Assembly (NCBI RefSeq): GCF_016428805.1
Contig: NZ_JAELTJ010000009.1
Location: 1 to 64,000, forward strand
DNA from: Achromobacter sp. ASV32
GTDB lineage: Bacteria > Pseudomonadota > Gammaproteobacteria > Burkholderiales > Burkholderiaceae_B
Length of the DNA stretch: 64,000 nucleotides
Reading direction: 5' to 3'
The position numbers and the translations under genes are program-made. The notes beneath the pieces are model-generated. The model did no database searches. It was given only the letters and a program-made list of their open reading frames with translations, and was not told the DNA's origin. Shown here piece by piece: positions 7,134 to 14,635 of this stretch (positions are counted from its first letter, which is position 1; every line of letters begins with the position of its first letter).

Positions 7134-7814
7134 ATGAGCAAGACAGCCCAAACATCGATAGACCCTGTCAGTGATTTTCAGGCATTTGTCGATGGCCGCA
7201 AATTCCGCACGATTCTCGCGGACCCCCCATGGCAGTTTCAAAACCGCACTGGGAAAATTGCGCCCGAGCACAAGCGCCTCTCCCGCTACGGCACGATGAC
7301 ACTAGACGACATCAAGACCCTTCCTGTTGGAGCTGCCGCCGCCGATCCCGCCCACCTTTATCTCTGGGTACCGAACGCATTGCTACCTGAGGGCTTGGCC
7401 GTAATGGCTGCGTGGGGCTTTCACTACAAGAGCAACATCGTCTGGCAGAAAATTCGCAAAGATGGAGGCCCAGATGGCCGAGGCGTCGGCTTCTACTTCC
7501 GCAACGTGACGGAGCTGCTACTCTTCGGAGTGCGCGGAAAAAATGCGCGGACACTCGACCCCGGCCGCACTCAAGTGAACATCATGTCCACGCGGAAGCG
7601 GGAGCATAGCCGCAAACCTGACGAGCAGTACGACCTGATCACTTCGTGCAGCCCAGGCCCCTACCTTGAACTGTTCGCACGTGGGAAGCGAGACGGTTGG
7701 AGCATCTGGGGCAACCAAGCAGACGACAGCTATGCGCCGACCTGGCCCACATACGCAAATCATTCCGCTACGCACAAACAAAAGCGGTTTTCTTTAGACT
7801 TTGAGCAGCAATGA
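7134..7814 (+). CDS. MT-A70-family DNA adenine-N6 methyltransferase
   Basis: The 226-residue protein has the catalytic DPPW motif at residues 30-33 in FRTILADPPWQF, and MT-A70 landmarks follow: LYLWVPNALLPEGLAVMAAWGF, the NIVWQK strand, and SPGPYLELFARGKRDGW near the C-terminus, with W-G-N closing the AdoMet fold. Bacterial MT-A70 proteins of this size methylate adenine in DNA, often as the protective half of type II systems. A TTG precedes the chosen ATG by one codon. Its 3' end is only 3 bp from that of the convergent endonuclease gene, which supports a working pair. The recognition sequence cannot be read directly; the BglII/BstYI type of partner suggests a GATC-centred site. Confidence 0.85.
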   Translation: MSKTAQTSIDPVSDFQAFVDGRKFRTILADPPWQFQNRTGKIAPEHKRLSRYGTMTLDDIKTLPVGAAAADPAHLYLWVPNALLPEGLAVMAAWGFHYKSNIVWQKIRKDGGPDGRGVGFYFRNVTELLLFGVRGKNARTLDPGRTQVNIMSTRKREHSRKPDEQYDLITSCSPGPYLELFARGKRDGWSIWGNQADDSYAPTWPTYANHSATHKQKRFSLDFEQQ

Positions 7815-7817
7815 AGG

Positions 7818-8645
7818 CTAGATCTCCCCTTGGAGGTCTTCTTCTCTTAACTCTTCCACTCGAGCATCATCAAAGTGGACGATGGATGCGGGCAGTCCAA
7901 TGAGCAACAGCGGACATGGATTGCCCACACCCCGATCAATTCGATGTGAGAGTTTGGCCCAGTGAGTGGTCGCCTGACCGTACTTGTTGCTGACGAAATT
8001 CTCAGTCCACGCCTGTGCAAACGGGATAGGGTCTTTCGCCCGCTCGACGCGCTTCATGACATTAGCGCGTTGCTTAGGCGTCGGAACGACCCCATTGCGC
8101 TCAAGATCGTCGTAACTCTCGATACGCCGCTCCTCCGTAAACCGAGTCACAGCCTGATGTAGGTAGTCCTGGAGACTACGCCCGCGAGTGATAAGCACCC
8201 CGACGCTGATTGCCCCTTCAGCGTGCAATCGCTTGAAATTCTCGAGGTCTCGATCGAAGAATGGGTCTTTGTTGTTCCATTCGATCTCGCAGGCAATCAC
8301 TCCAACGTTCTCAACGCGCCGGACATGATCAACCTCATGCGAAGTCGATTCCCTTGGCACACCATCGACGATTTTCTCGATGACAAAGTTATGCTTGCGC
8401 CATCCGAGTTCAGCCAGAGCGCGCCTCAGCCGTTGAGTGAACTTTGTCTCGCCGCCCCCACTACCGATGATCTCCGTAATCGGCAGCCTGATACCTAGCA
8501 GAACTTCGGCGAGCTCATTCAGCGCGCCCGGAAATTCGCCTTCCAGGATGGAGCGCGCATGCGACACCAGTTGCACCTCGAATTCGGCAGCTTCTAGCCT
8601 CCCCAGCGCGCTTCCTACATCAGCCGCCACTATTCTGGAAACCAT
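7818..8645 (-). CDS. Type II restriction endonuclease, BglII/BstYI family
   Basis: The 275-residue protein matches the Endonuc-BglII fold by its central block: HEVDHVRR (residues 103-110), then ACEIEWNNKDPFFDRDL (118-134), then AISVGVLITRG (145-155). In BglII the active site is Asp84, Glu93 and Gln95 in VEVQF; the aligned residues here are Asp106, Glu120 and Glu122, so the third ligand is Glu as in BamHI. The enzyme should cut DNA at a GATC-containing palindrome that the neighbouring methyltransferase protects. The ATG at 8645 has a strong GGGAGGG ribosome site. It is convergent with the methyltransferase, so the two are separately controlled. Confidence 0.8.
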   Translation of the reverse strand: MVSRIVAADVGSALGRLEAAEFEVQLVSHARSILEGEFPGALNELAEVLLGIRLPITEIIGSGGGETKFTQRLRRALAELGWRKHNFVIEKIVDGVPRESTSHEVDHVRRVENVGVIACEIEWNNKDPFFDRDLENFKRLHAEGAISVGVLITRGRSLQDYLHQAVTRFTEERRIESYDDLERNGVVPTPKQRANVMKRVERAKDPIPFAQAWTENFVSNKYGQATTHWAKLSHRIDRGVGNPCPLLLIGLPASIVHFDDARVEELREEDLQGEI

Positions 8646-8734
8646 ACACCCTCCCTTGCACAGTGAAGCAGCTCAGACCCTTGAGGGGGGCTGCCAATCA
8701 ATCATACTGGGCTTACATAGCGCTTAGAAAGCAA

Positions 8735-8768
8735 AAGGCCGTTAGCGATCACTATCGCCAACGGCCTT
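8735..8768 (-). terminator. Terminator after tRNA-Lys(CTT), supplied by the element
   Basis: A 15-bp stem (8735-8749 with 8754-8768, one mismatch, 4-base loop) is followed on the minus strand by TTTTGC. It lies just outside the right repeat on the element side and is similar to, but not the same as, the ancestral terminator at 1299-1333. The element therefore restores both the tRNA end and its termination signal. Confidence 0.75.
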
Positions 8769-8771
8769 GGT

Positions 8772-8822
8772 AATTCTGGTGGGCTGTGAGTGGCTCGAAC
8801 ACTCGACCTACGGATTAAGAGT
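8772..8822 (-). repeat. Right attachment repeat, forming the 3' half of the intact tRNA-Lys(CTT)
   Basis: Identical over 51 bases to 1335-1385. To the right of 8822 the tRNA sequence continues to a full cloverleaf, so this end keeps the functional gene. Confidence 0.9.
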
Positions 8823-8852
8823 CCGCTGCTCTACCAACTGAGCTAACAGCCC
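8777..8852 (-). tRNA. tRNA-Lys(CTT)
   Basis: The 76-nt sequence on the minus strand has a GGGCTGT/ACAGCCC acceptor stem, a D arm with AGTTGGTAGA, the anticodon loop CTCTTAA (anticodon CTT), a T arm with GTTCGAG and an encoded CCA. It serves as integration site of the element to its left. A promoter with perfect TATAAT lies about 90 bp upstream. Confidence 0.96.
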
Positions 8853-8941
8853 TGCATGCTCATTCACTCCGATCTTTCAGGCATCCAGCTTTGCTGCTGT
8901 TGCCGTCGCGTTTCGTTGCGTGTGAACTGCGAAGAAGCGAG

Positions 8942-8970
8942 ATTATAGGGAGCTTTTTTTATTTGTGCAA
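8942..8970 (-). promoter_or_regulatory. Promoter of tRNA-Lys(CTT)
   Basis: On the minus strand a perfect -10 TATAAT (8942-8947) stands 17 bp from TTGCAC (8965-8970), a weak -35. The -10 is followed by CTCGCTTCTT, a GC-rich start region common at stable-RNA promoters. The implied leader before the tRNA is about 80 nt. Confidence 0.6.
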
Positions 8971-9064
8971 GTCGGTGGCCAATCGACCACAAAAAAACTG
9001 GCCGGTCACCCGCGCGCTCAGGCGGGCAGCCCGTTCCCACGGGCCGCCGCGCGGCCCACGCACG

Positions 9065-9811
9065 TCAAGCAGCGAAGCCGCCATCCACCGCCAGGCTTGC
9101 CCCGGTCACATAGCGTCCGTCCGGCCCGGCCAGGAAAGCCACCATGCCGGCGATGTCGCGCACCTCGCCGTAGTGGGGCAAGGACAGCACCGCCACCAGG
9201 TCGCCGGCGTGATCGCCGTCAGCCGGATTCATATCGGTATCGATCGGCCCTGGATGCACCACGTTCGCCGTGATGCCGCGCGCGCCCAGATCGCGCGCCA
9301 GGCCACGCGTCATGCCCAGCAGCGCCGACTTGCTCGCGGCATACAGCGTCACCCCCGCGCGGCCGGCGCGTTCGGCCAGGCAACTGCCGATGTTGATGAT
9401 GCGGCCGCCATCCGGCATTGACGCCTGCGCGGCCTGGATGGCCACGAAAGGCGCGCGCACGTTGATGTTCATCGTGCGTTCGTAGTCATCCAGCGTGACC
9501 TCGTCCAAGGGACCGGCCAGGAAGATGCCGGCGTTGTTCACCAGGACGTCCACCGGCCCAAGTTGCGCGACGGCCTGCTCCACGGCCTGTCGGACCTGGA
9601 CCGGATCGGCCGAGTCCGCCTGGATGGCGCGCGCGCGGCGGCCGTTGGCTTCGATCTCGCGCGCCAGTGCCGTGGCCGCGTCTTTCGACGATGCGCTGAC
9701 ATAGGTGAACGCGACATCGGCGCCGTCCGCAGCCAGGCGGCGAACAATCGCCGCGCCGATGCCGCGGCTGCCGCCGGTTACGAAAGCGACTTTGCCGTTC
9801 AGATTCTGCAT
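9065..9811 (-). CDS. SDR-family NAD(P)-dependent oxidoreductase
   Basis: A 248-residue classical short-chain dehydrogenase. TGGSRGIG (12-19) binds the cofactor, NNAG (92-95) stabilises the sheet, and the catalytic Ser143, Tyr157 and Lys161 lie in GSCLAERAG...LYAASK. The C-terminal YVTGASLAVDGGFA is typical of the FabG-like branch. No acidic residue after the second strand is evident, and Ser-Ala-Ser-Ser-Lys there favours NADPH. The substrate is unknown. It is divergent from a TetR regulator with a shared 22-bp operator, so it is probably de-repressed by a small ligand or a quinone/aldehyde-like compound. Confidence 0.9.
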   Translation of the reverse strand: MQNLNGKVAFVTGGSRGIGAAIVRRLAADGADVAFTYVSASSKDAATALAREIEANGRRARAIQADSADPVQVRQAVEQAVAQLGPVDVLVNNAGIFLAGPLDEVTLDDYERTMNINVRAPFVAIQAAQASMPDGGRIINIGSCLAERAGRAGVTLYAASKSALLGMTRGLARDLGARGITANVVHPGPIDTDMNPADGDHAGDLVAVLSLPHYGEVRDIAGMVAFLAGPDGRYVTGASLAVDGGFAA

Positions 9812-9823
9812 GGGTCAACCTCA

Positions 9824-9845
9824 ATTTGTAGTGATCATTACAAAT
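9824..9845. promoter_or_regulatory. TetR-type operator between SDR and tetR genes
   Basis: ATTTGTAGTGATCATTACAAAT-like 22-bp dyad: the outer 7-bp arms ATTTGTA (9824-9830) and TACAAAT (9839-9845) are perfect, and only one inner pair (9831/9838) fails. It lies 12 bp from the SDR start and 82 bp from the regulator start, as expected for a shared repressor site. Confidence 0.75.
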
Positions 9846-9927
9846 ATCATCCAACGGGATGCGGCGCGCCGTCAACGATTTTCTTATCGATCAACACAAA
9901 ATAGTTCTCCCGAGTAAAATCCGCGAT

Positions 9928-10572
9928 ATGGCAGAACGTGGGCGCCCCCGGAACTTCGACCGAGCCCAAGCCTTGCGCAAGGCCATGGAAGTGTTCTGGT
10001 CGAAGGGATATGAAGGAGCATCGCTGACCGACCTGACGGCTGCGATGGGCATCAACTCGCCCAGCCTATACGGCGCATTCGGCTCAAAAGAAGGACTATT
10101 TCGCGAAGCGGTGCAGCTTTATCGCGACACCGACGGCGCGGCCTCGCGGCGCGCGCTGACCGACGCCGCCACGGCCCGCGACGCCATCCAGGGCATGCTG
10201 CTGGCCGCCGCCGATCGCTTCACCGCGCCCGGCGCACCGCCCGGCTGCCTGATCGTGCTGGGCGCGCCGTCCGGCGCCGACAATCACGACGGGGTCGGCG
10301 CCTTCCTGGGCGACAGCCGGCGCGACATGCAAGGGCGCATCCTGGCCCGCCTGGCCGCCGGCGTGGCCGACGGCGAACTGCCCGCCAGCGCCGACCTGAA
10401 GAGCCTGGCGGCGTTCTACACCACGATCCTGCACGGGATGTCCATTCAGGCGCGCGATGGCGCCAGCCGCAAAACCCTGCAAGCGGTGGCGCGCCAGGCG
10501 ATGTGCGCCTGGGATGCGCTGACTGGCGGCATGCCGCTGTCCGGCCTGCCGCCGGGCCGCGCCTGCGCCTGA
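9928..10572 (+). CDS. TetR/AcrR-family transcriptional repressor
   Basis: From the ATG at 9928 the protein has 214 residues. The N-terminal HTH is clear: NFDRAQALRKAMEVFWSKGYEGASLTD and GINSPSLYGAFGSKEGLF, with the tryptophan and SLYGAFGSK recognition helix of this subfamily. The C-terminal part is a helical ligand domain of the YcdC_C/TetR_C type with PPGCLIVLGA. Further upstream starts would run into the operator region and are rejected. It is divergent from the SDR gene and likely represses it and itself through the palindrome at 9824-9845. A GGDEF gene follows 14 bp downstream. Confidence 0.92.
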   Translation: MAERGRPRNFDRAQALRKAMEVFWSKGYEGASLTDLTAAMGINSPSLYGAFGSKEGLFREAVQLYRDTDGAASRRALTDAATARDAIQGMLLAAADRFTAPGAPPGCLIVLGAPSGADNHDGVGAFLGDSRRDMQGRILARLAAGVADGELPASADLKSLAAFYTTILHGMSIQARDGASRKTLQAVARQAMCAWDALTGGMPLSGLPPGRACA

Positions 10573-10586
10573 CACGGACACGCTCC

Positions 10587-12182
10587 ATGTTTCGCATCGA
10601 CCTCCGGCGCCTCATCCTGTGGATCAGCCTGCTGTCGATTTTCCTGGTCCTGGCCGCGGGCCTGCATGCCAGCTACCTGGTCCAACGCGACCTGCTGCTG
10701 CATAACGCCCTGGAAAGCAATCGCGTCTATGCCGCCAAGCTGGCCGCCACCACCGAGTATTTCCTGGGCGACCTGCGCCGCCATCTGGCCTTCAGCGCCG
10801 ACATGCTGGCGGATATGGAAACCCACCCCGAACTCGCCGCGGCGGAAACCCGCCGCCTGGAAGAGCAACTGGGGCACTTCAACTCCAGCTTCGTGGTGTC
10901 CGCCCAAGGCCTGGTGCTGGCCGTATCGCCTTCGTACCCGCAGTTGAAGGGCCAACAGATGACCAGCGACGCCGCCAGGACGGCGCTGACGACGCGCCGC
11001 CCATTCATCAGCGAACCCTTTCGCGCCAGCAGCGGCCGCTGGCTGATCCTGTACACCCATCCGATCTTTTCGCGCGACTACCGCTACCTGGGCTACATCG
11101 CCGGCACGCTCTACCTGCACGAAGACAATGTGCTTGACCGCCTGTTGGGCCAGCACTTCAACCGCGACGATTCCGTACTGTATGTGCTGGCGCGCAACGG
11201 CACACTGATCTATCACCCCGACCGCAGCCGCCTGGGCCACATGTCCCCCGACAAGGACTCGCTGACGGCCGCGTTGCGCGGCGAAACGGGCGAACAGCGC
11301 TTCACGGACTCGGAAGGCACCGAAATACTGGCCGGCTATGCGCCGGTGCCCAGCACGGGCTGGACCATCATCGCGCAGCGGCCAGTGGCCAGCACGCTGC
11401 TGCCGCTGCATGACCTGCTGATGGCAACCGCCCGCAACACCTTGCCGCTGCTGCTGCTGTCCATCGTGCTGCTGTGGCTGATGTCGCGCTGGATTGCGCG
11501 GCCGCTGGGCGAACTGGCCAGCATTGCCAAGCGCATGCAGGACCCCGACTCGACCGAGCGCATCCGCAAGGTGAAGTCCTGGTATTTCGAAGCCTCGCAA
11601 CTCAAGCGCGCGCTGCTGATGGGCCTGGCGTCGATCCAGCACAAGATCCGCGACCTGCGCCGCGCCTCGACCACGGACAAGCTGACGGGGCTGCTGAACC
11701 GGCGCGGGTTGGACGAGGCGATGGCGCTGCTGCAGGCGGCCGAGACGCCGTTGTCGATCGTCGCGGTGGACATCGACCACTTCAAGCACGTCAATGACCG
11801 CTACGGCCACGCGGCCGGCGACCGCGCCTTGCAGGCGCTGGCCAAGCTGCTGACCGAGGGATCGCGCAGCGGCGATACCGTGGCCCGCAGCGGCGGCGAG
11901 GAATTCGTGATGCTCATGCCCGGCGCGCCGCTGGCGGCCGCCGTGGCCACCGCCGAACGCCTGCGCCAAAAGCTCGCCCAGATGGGCGCCTCGGCCGGCC
12001 TGCCCGCCCCCATCACGCTATCGGCCGGCGTGGCGCAACATCCGGAACACGGGGCCACGCTCGATGAGGTCATCCAGCGGGCAGACCGGGCGCTGTACTA
12101 CGCGAAGAACCACGGCCGCAACGCCGTCTGCGTGGCAGACAACCAGTCCGAGGACGGCGCGCGCATGGCGCTGCCGCGTTGA
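10587..12182 (+). CDS. Membrane diguanylate cyclase: dCache sensor, HAMP, GGDEF
   Basis: The 531-residue protein starts with a signal-anchor helix (about 8-30), then a periplasmic Cache-type sensor of some 250 residues, a second membrane helix (LPLLLLSIVLLWLMSRWI, about 293-310), a HAMP segment beginning RPLGELASIAKRM, and a GGDEF domain. The active-site motif is GGEEF in ARSGGEEFVML, and RSGD five residues before it is the product-binding I-site, so it should make cyclic di-GMP with feedback inhibition. No EAL domain follows. The ATG at 10587 gives the signal anchor. It lies 14 bp after the TetR gene and may be co-transcribed. The sensed ligand is unknown. Confidence 0.93.
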   Translation: MFRIDLRRLILWISLLSIFLVLAAGLHASYLVQRDLLLHNALESNRVYAAKLAATTEYFLGDLRRHLAFSADMLADMETHPELAAAETRRLEEQLGHFNSSFVVSAQGLVLAVSPSYPQLKGQQMTSDAARTALTTRRPFISEPFRASSGRWLILYTHPIFSRDYRYLGYIAGTLYLHEDNVLDRLLGQHFNRDDSVLYVLARNGTLIYHPDRSRLGHMSPDKDSLTAALRGETGEQRFTDSEGTEILAGYAPVPSTGWTIIAQRPVASTLLPLHDLLMATARNTLPLLLLSIVLLWLMSRWIARPLGELASIAKRMQDPDSTERIRKVKSWYFEASQLKRALLMGLASIQHKIRDLRRASTTDKLTGLLNRRGLDEAMALLQAAETPLSIVAVDIDHFKHVNDRYGHAAGDRALQALAKLLTEGSRSGDTVARSGGEEFVMLMPGAPLAAAVATAERLRQKLAQMGASAGLPAPITLSAGVAQHPEHGATLDEVIQRADRALYYAKNHGRNAVCVADNQSEDGARMALPR

Positions 12183-12263
12183 TCCGGCTGAGTCGCCGGC
12201 TTGGCCGCGGGCATGACCGGTTGCCCCGGCGGGCCACGCCACGCGTCCAATCGTCCCCCTGCC

Positions 12264-14339
12264 CTACTTACCCTTGGCCGGCGCGGGCGCCTTGGGCGGC
12301 ACGCGCATCTGCTTGAGCAGCGTGGCGCAGGAGTTGTCGTCGGTCGTGCTCGGCGCGATCAGGGCCAGCAGGCCCGCCGCCGGCGTCAGGATCACGCCCA
12401 ACGCCACCATGCCCGCGCCGCGCGCGGCCAGCGGCAGCACGTGCACGCCCACATCCGGGGCCCCGAAGGTGCCGCGCACGTACAACGGCGAACGCAGCGA
12501 GAAGATGCGAAAGCCCTTGCTGTCCGGCGTGATGTCCAGGTCCAGCTTCTCGTTCTTGAAGTCGGTCGTGCCGGTGATGTTGATCAGGGCGTTCTCGGTG
12601 TCGAACACGAACACGCGCGGCGTCATGACGCCGCTTTTCATTTCCAGGTCGGCCGCGCCGCAATTGATCTTGACCTCGTCGTCGCCGAACAGCTTGGACA
12701 CGACGTAGTTGCCGACATTGAGTCCGGCGATCTCCATCAGGCTGCGGCTGATGACGCCATCGTTGACCAGCATCTTCACGTCACCCGTGGCCGAGCCCAG
12801 CAGCGCGGCCACGGAATTGCCCGTGCCCGACAGCGCCAGGTCGCCGTTCAGTTCGCCCAGCGTCTTCTGCATGGACTCGGTGGCGGGGAACAATTGCTTC
12901 AAGCGCAGGCGCCGCGCATGCATCTCGACGCGGCCGGTCAGCGGCGCCTGGGAGCCATCCAGCCGCAGCGTCGCGGCCATGCTGCCGCCCGCCATGCCGA
13001 AGCGCAGCGGGTCCAGCGTCAGCTGCCCGTCCTGCAGAACCAGATGCACCGACAGGTCCGACAAGGGCAGTTTGGCGTCGTGGACGATGCGCCCGGCTTC
13101 CAGCGCCACGTCGGCATCCATATCGCGCCAGCGGTCGGTGCGGAAAGCCTGCGTCGGCAATACCTTGCCGCCGGCGCGCTTGGCGGGCGCGTCCTTGGGT
13201 TTGTCCTGAGCCGGCGCGGCCTTGCCGGAAGGCACCCCGATCAGCGGGCCCAGATCGGCCATGCGCAATTGCTTGGACGACAGCTTGCCGGTCAGCTTGG
13301 GACGCGGCGCCGCCAACGAGAACGACACATCGCCATGCAGGTCACTGTTGCCCACCTGGCCGTTGAAGCCGCGGTAGTCGAACACGGCGCCGCCCGCGTT
13401 GCGCAAGCGGGCCACCAGATGGCCGTCGGTCGAATACGGCGGCGTGTCCGGCAGGGTCACGCCAGTCAGCGGATACAGCTGCGCCATGGACGCGCCCGAC
13501 AGCTTCAGGCGCAGGTCCAGCGCGCCCAGGTTGACCGGATCGGTCAGGGTGCCCGTGACCGAGGCCTTGGTGCCGCCGATCGCCACATCGGCCTGCACCG
13601 GGAACGGCTGCTTGGGGTCCTGCAGGGCCAGCATGCCGCCCACCTTGCCCTCGCCCTTGGTGGCCAGGCCCTTGTACTTGCCGTCCACCTTCCAGCCAAA
13701 GACATAGTCGCGCGGCGCCGGCGCCGCACCGTCCTCGGCGACGAAGGCCGCGCCGGCCACGTCGGCGAATGGCACCGGCTTGCCCAGCGGATCGACCAGC
13801 ACGGTCAGGTCGGCCTGCAGGATCGCGTCGGCATAGCCGACCCGGCCCTTGTCGAAACCGATTTCGTTGATGTCCAGCACCCACGGCGACGGCTCGCCCG
13901 ATTCGGGCAGCGTGAACAGCCAGTTGGCACGGCCATCGGCCAGGCGCTCCAGATCGGCGGCCGGCTCGGTCAGCTGGATCCGCCGGATCACGACCCGTTG
14001 ACGGAGCAGCGGCAGCGGCGCCAGGCTGAATTCGCCGCGCTTCAAGGTGGCGAACTGCGGCGCCTTGGCCCACTCGGTATTGCCCACGCTGATGTCGTTG
14101 GCCACGACATGCGGCCAGGGCACCCAGGCGCGCCAGCCGCCCTCGTCGGGCTCGCGCGTCCACTGCACGCTCAGGTCGCCATGGATGGCGAAGGGCCGCC
14201 CGATGGCCGCGGTGACCCGCTCGTTGATCATGGGCTTGGCGCGGTTCCAGTCGAACGTGGCGATCACCACGACCAGGATCGCCACCAGGAGCGCCAGCAC
14301 GCCGACAATTCCGACCGCTATTTTTGTTTTGCGTGTCAT
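12264..14339 (-). CDS. AsmA-family inner-membrane protein
   Basis: The 691-residue protein has an N-terminal membrane anchor (IAVGIVGVLALLVAILVVVIA, residues about 7-27, interrupted in this listing only for description) followed by FDWNRAKPMINERVTAAIGRPF, the AsmA start motif. A long periplasmic region contains the repeated beta-groove pattern and the family C-terminal block with GDLALSGTGNSVAALLGSATGD and LRSPLYVRGTF. A Pro/Ala/Lys-rich tail ends the protein. AsmA-like proteins bridge inner and outer membranes and are linked to phospholipid transport and envelope integrity. Its length is close to E. coli AsmA (617). It is monocistronic and convergent with the GGDEF gene. Confidence 0.85.
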   Translation of the reverse strand: MTRKTKIAVGIVGVLALLVAILVVVIATFDWNRAKPMINERVTAAIGRPFAIHGDLSVQWTREPDEGGWRAWVPWPHVVANDISVGNTEWAKAPQFATLKRGEFSLAPLPLLRQRVVIRRIQLTEPAADLERLADGRANWLFTLPESGEPSPWVLDINEIGFDKGRVGYADAILQADLTVLVDPLGKPVPFADVAGAAFVAEDGAAPAPRDYVFGWKVDGKYKGLATKGEGKVGGMLALQDPKQPFPVQADVAIGGTKASVTGTLTDPVNLGALDLRLKLSGASMAQLYPLTGVTLPDTPPYSTDGHLVARLRNAGGAVFDYRGFNGQVGNSDLHGDVSFSLAAPRPKLTGKLSSKQLRMADLGPLIGVPSGKAAPAQDKPKDAPAKRAGGKVLPTQAFRTDRWRDMDADVALEAGRIVHDAKLPLSDLSVHLVLQDGQLTLDPLRFGMAGGSMAATLRLDGSQAPLTGRVEMHARRLRLKQLFPATESMQKTLGELNGDLALSGTGNSVAALLGSATGDVKMLVNDGVISRSLMEIAGLNVGNYVVSKLFGDDEVKINCGAADLEMKSGVMTPRVFVFDTENALINITGTTDFKNEKLDLDITPDSKGFRIFSLRSPLYVRGTFGAPDVGVHVLPLAARGAGMVALGVILTPAAGLLALIAPSTTDDNSCATLLKQMRVPPKAPAPAKGK

Positions 14340-14635
14340 CGTTATGATCCTTGCCGTTGCCGCCGGAGCGCCGATGCCCCGGCCCTAATTTACCCCCAGG
14401 GTACCGCGCCGGGGCGGGCAGGTTAAGCTTGCCGGCCCCATAATGTGTGCGGATTTTTCTTTCCCATAGAGCGCGCGGTCGGCAAAAGTTACAAAGCAAC
14501 CGGGTGCCGCCCGCTTTTTCCCGGGCGCGGACGGAATAATCCCTACCGAATTTTCGACGCCGCCCCTGTTCAAATGCGCGATCAGCCGATCCCGCATCCG
14601 GATCGGGACGGACAGCAGCACTACCTGGAGGCCCG
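14340..14635. other. Intergenic region between divergent asmA-like and sulfatase-like genes
   Basis: About 296 bp without a credible gene. It must hold the divergent promoters. A GGAGG ribosome site ends it for the rightward gene. No clear dyad operator or riboswitch is seen. Confidence 0.5.

Larger units (their letters stand above)
1335..8822. mobile_element. Integrated element in tRNA-Lys(CTT), 7,437-bp unit with a type II restriction-modification cargo
   Basis: It is bounded by an identical 51-bp direct repeat at 1335-1385 and 8772-8822. The repeat is the 3' half of tRNA-Lys(CTT) plus a few downstream bases. The tyrosine recombinase gene lies next to the left repeat. Gene content: integrase, DUF6499/DUF2285 regulator, excisionase-like protein, rolling-circle-type Rep, Sel1 lipoprotein, XRE, ribbon-helix-helix protein, MT-A70 methyltransferase and BglII-family endonuclease. 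Base composition is clearly less GC-rich than the flanks. The element re-creates the tRNA 3' end and brings its own downstream terminator. No relaxase of the usual MOB families, no type IV secretion genes and no phage structural genes are present, so any transfer would need a helper. Confidence 0.9.

Noticed and set aside
12201-14426. A 741-residue frame opposite the AsmA-like gene, and similar frames over ftsZ (62383-63717) and mnmC (39475-40356)
   Set aside because: All mirror well-supported genes on the other strand and lack motifs.
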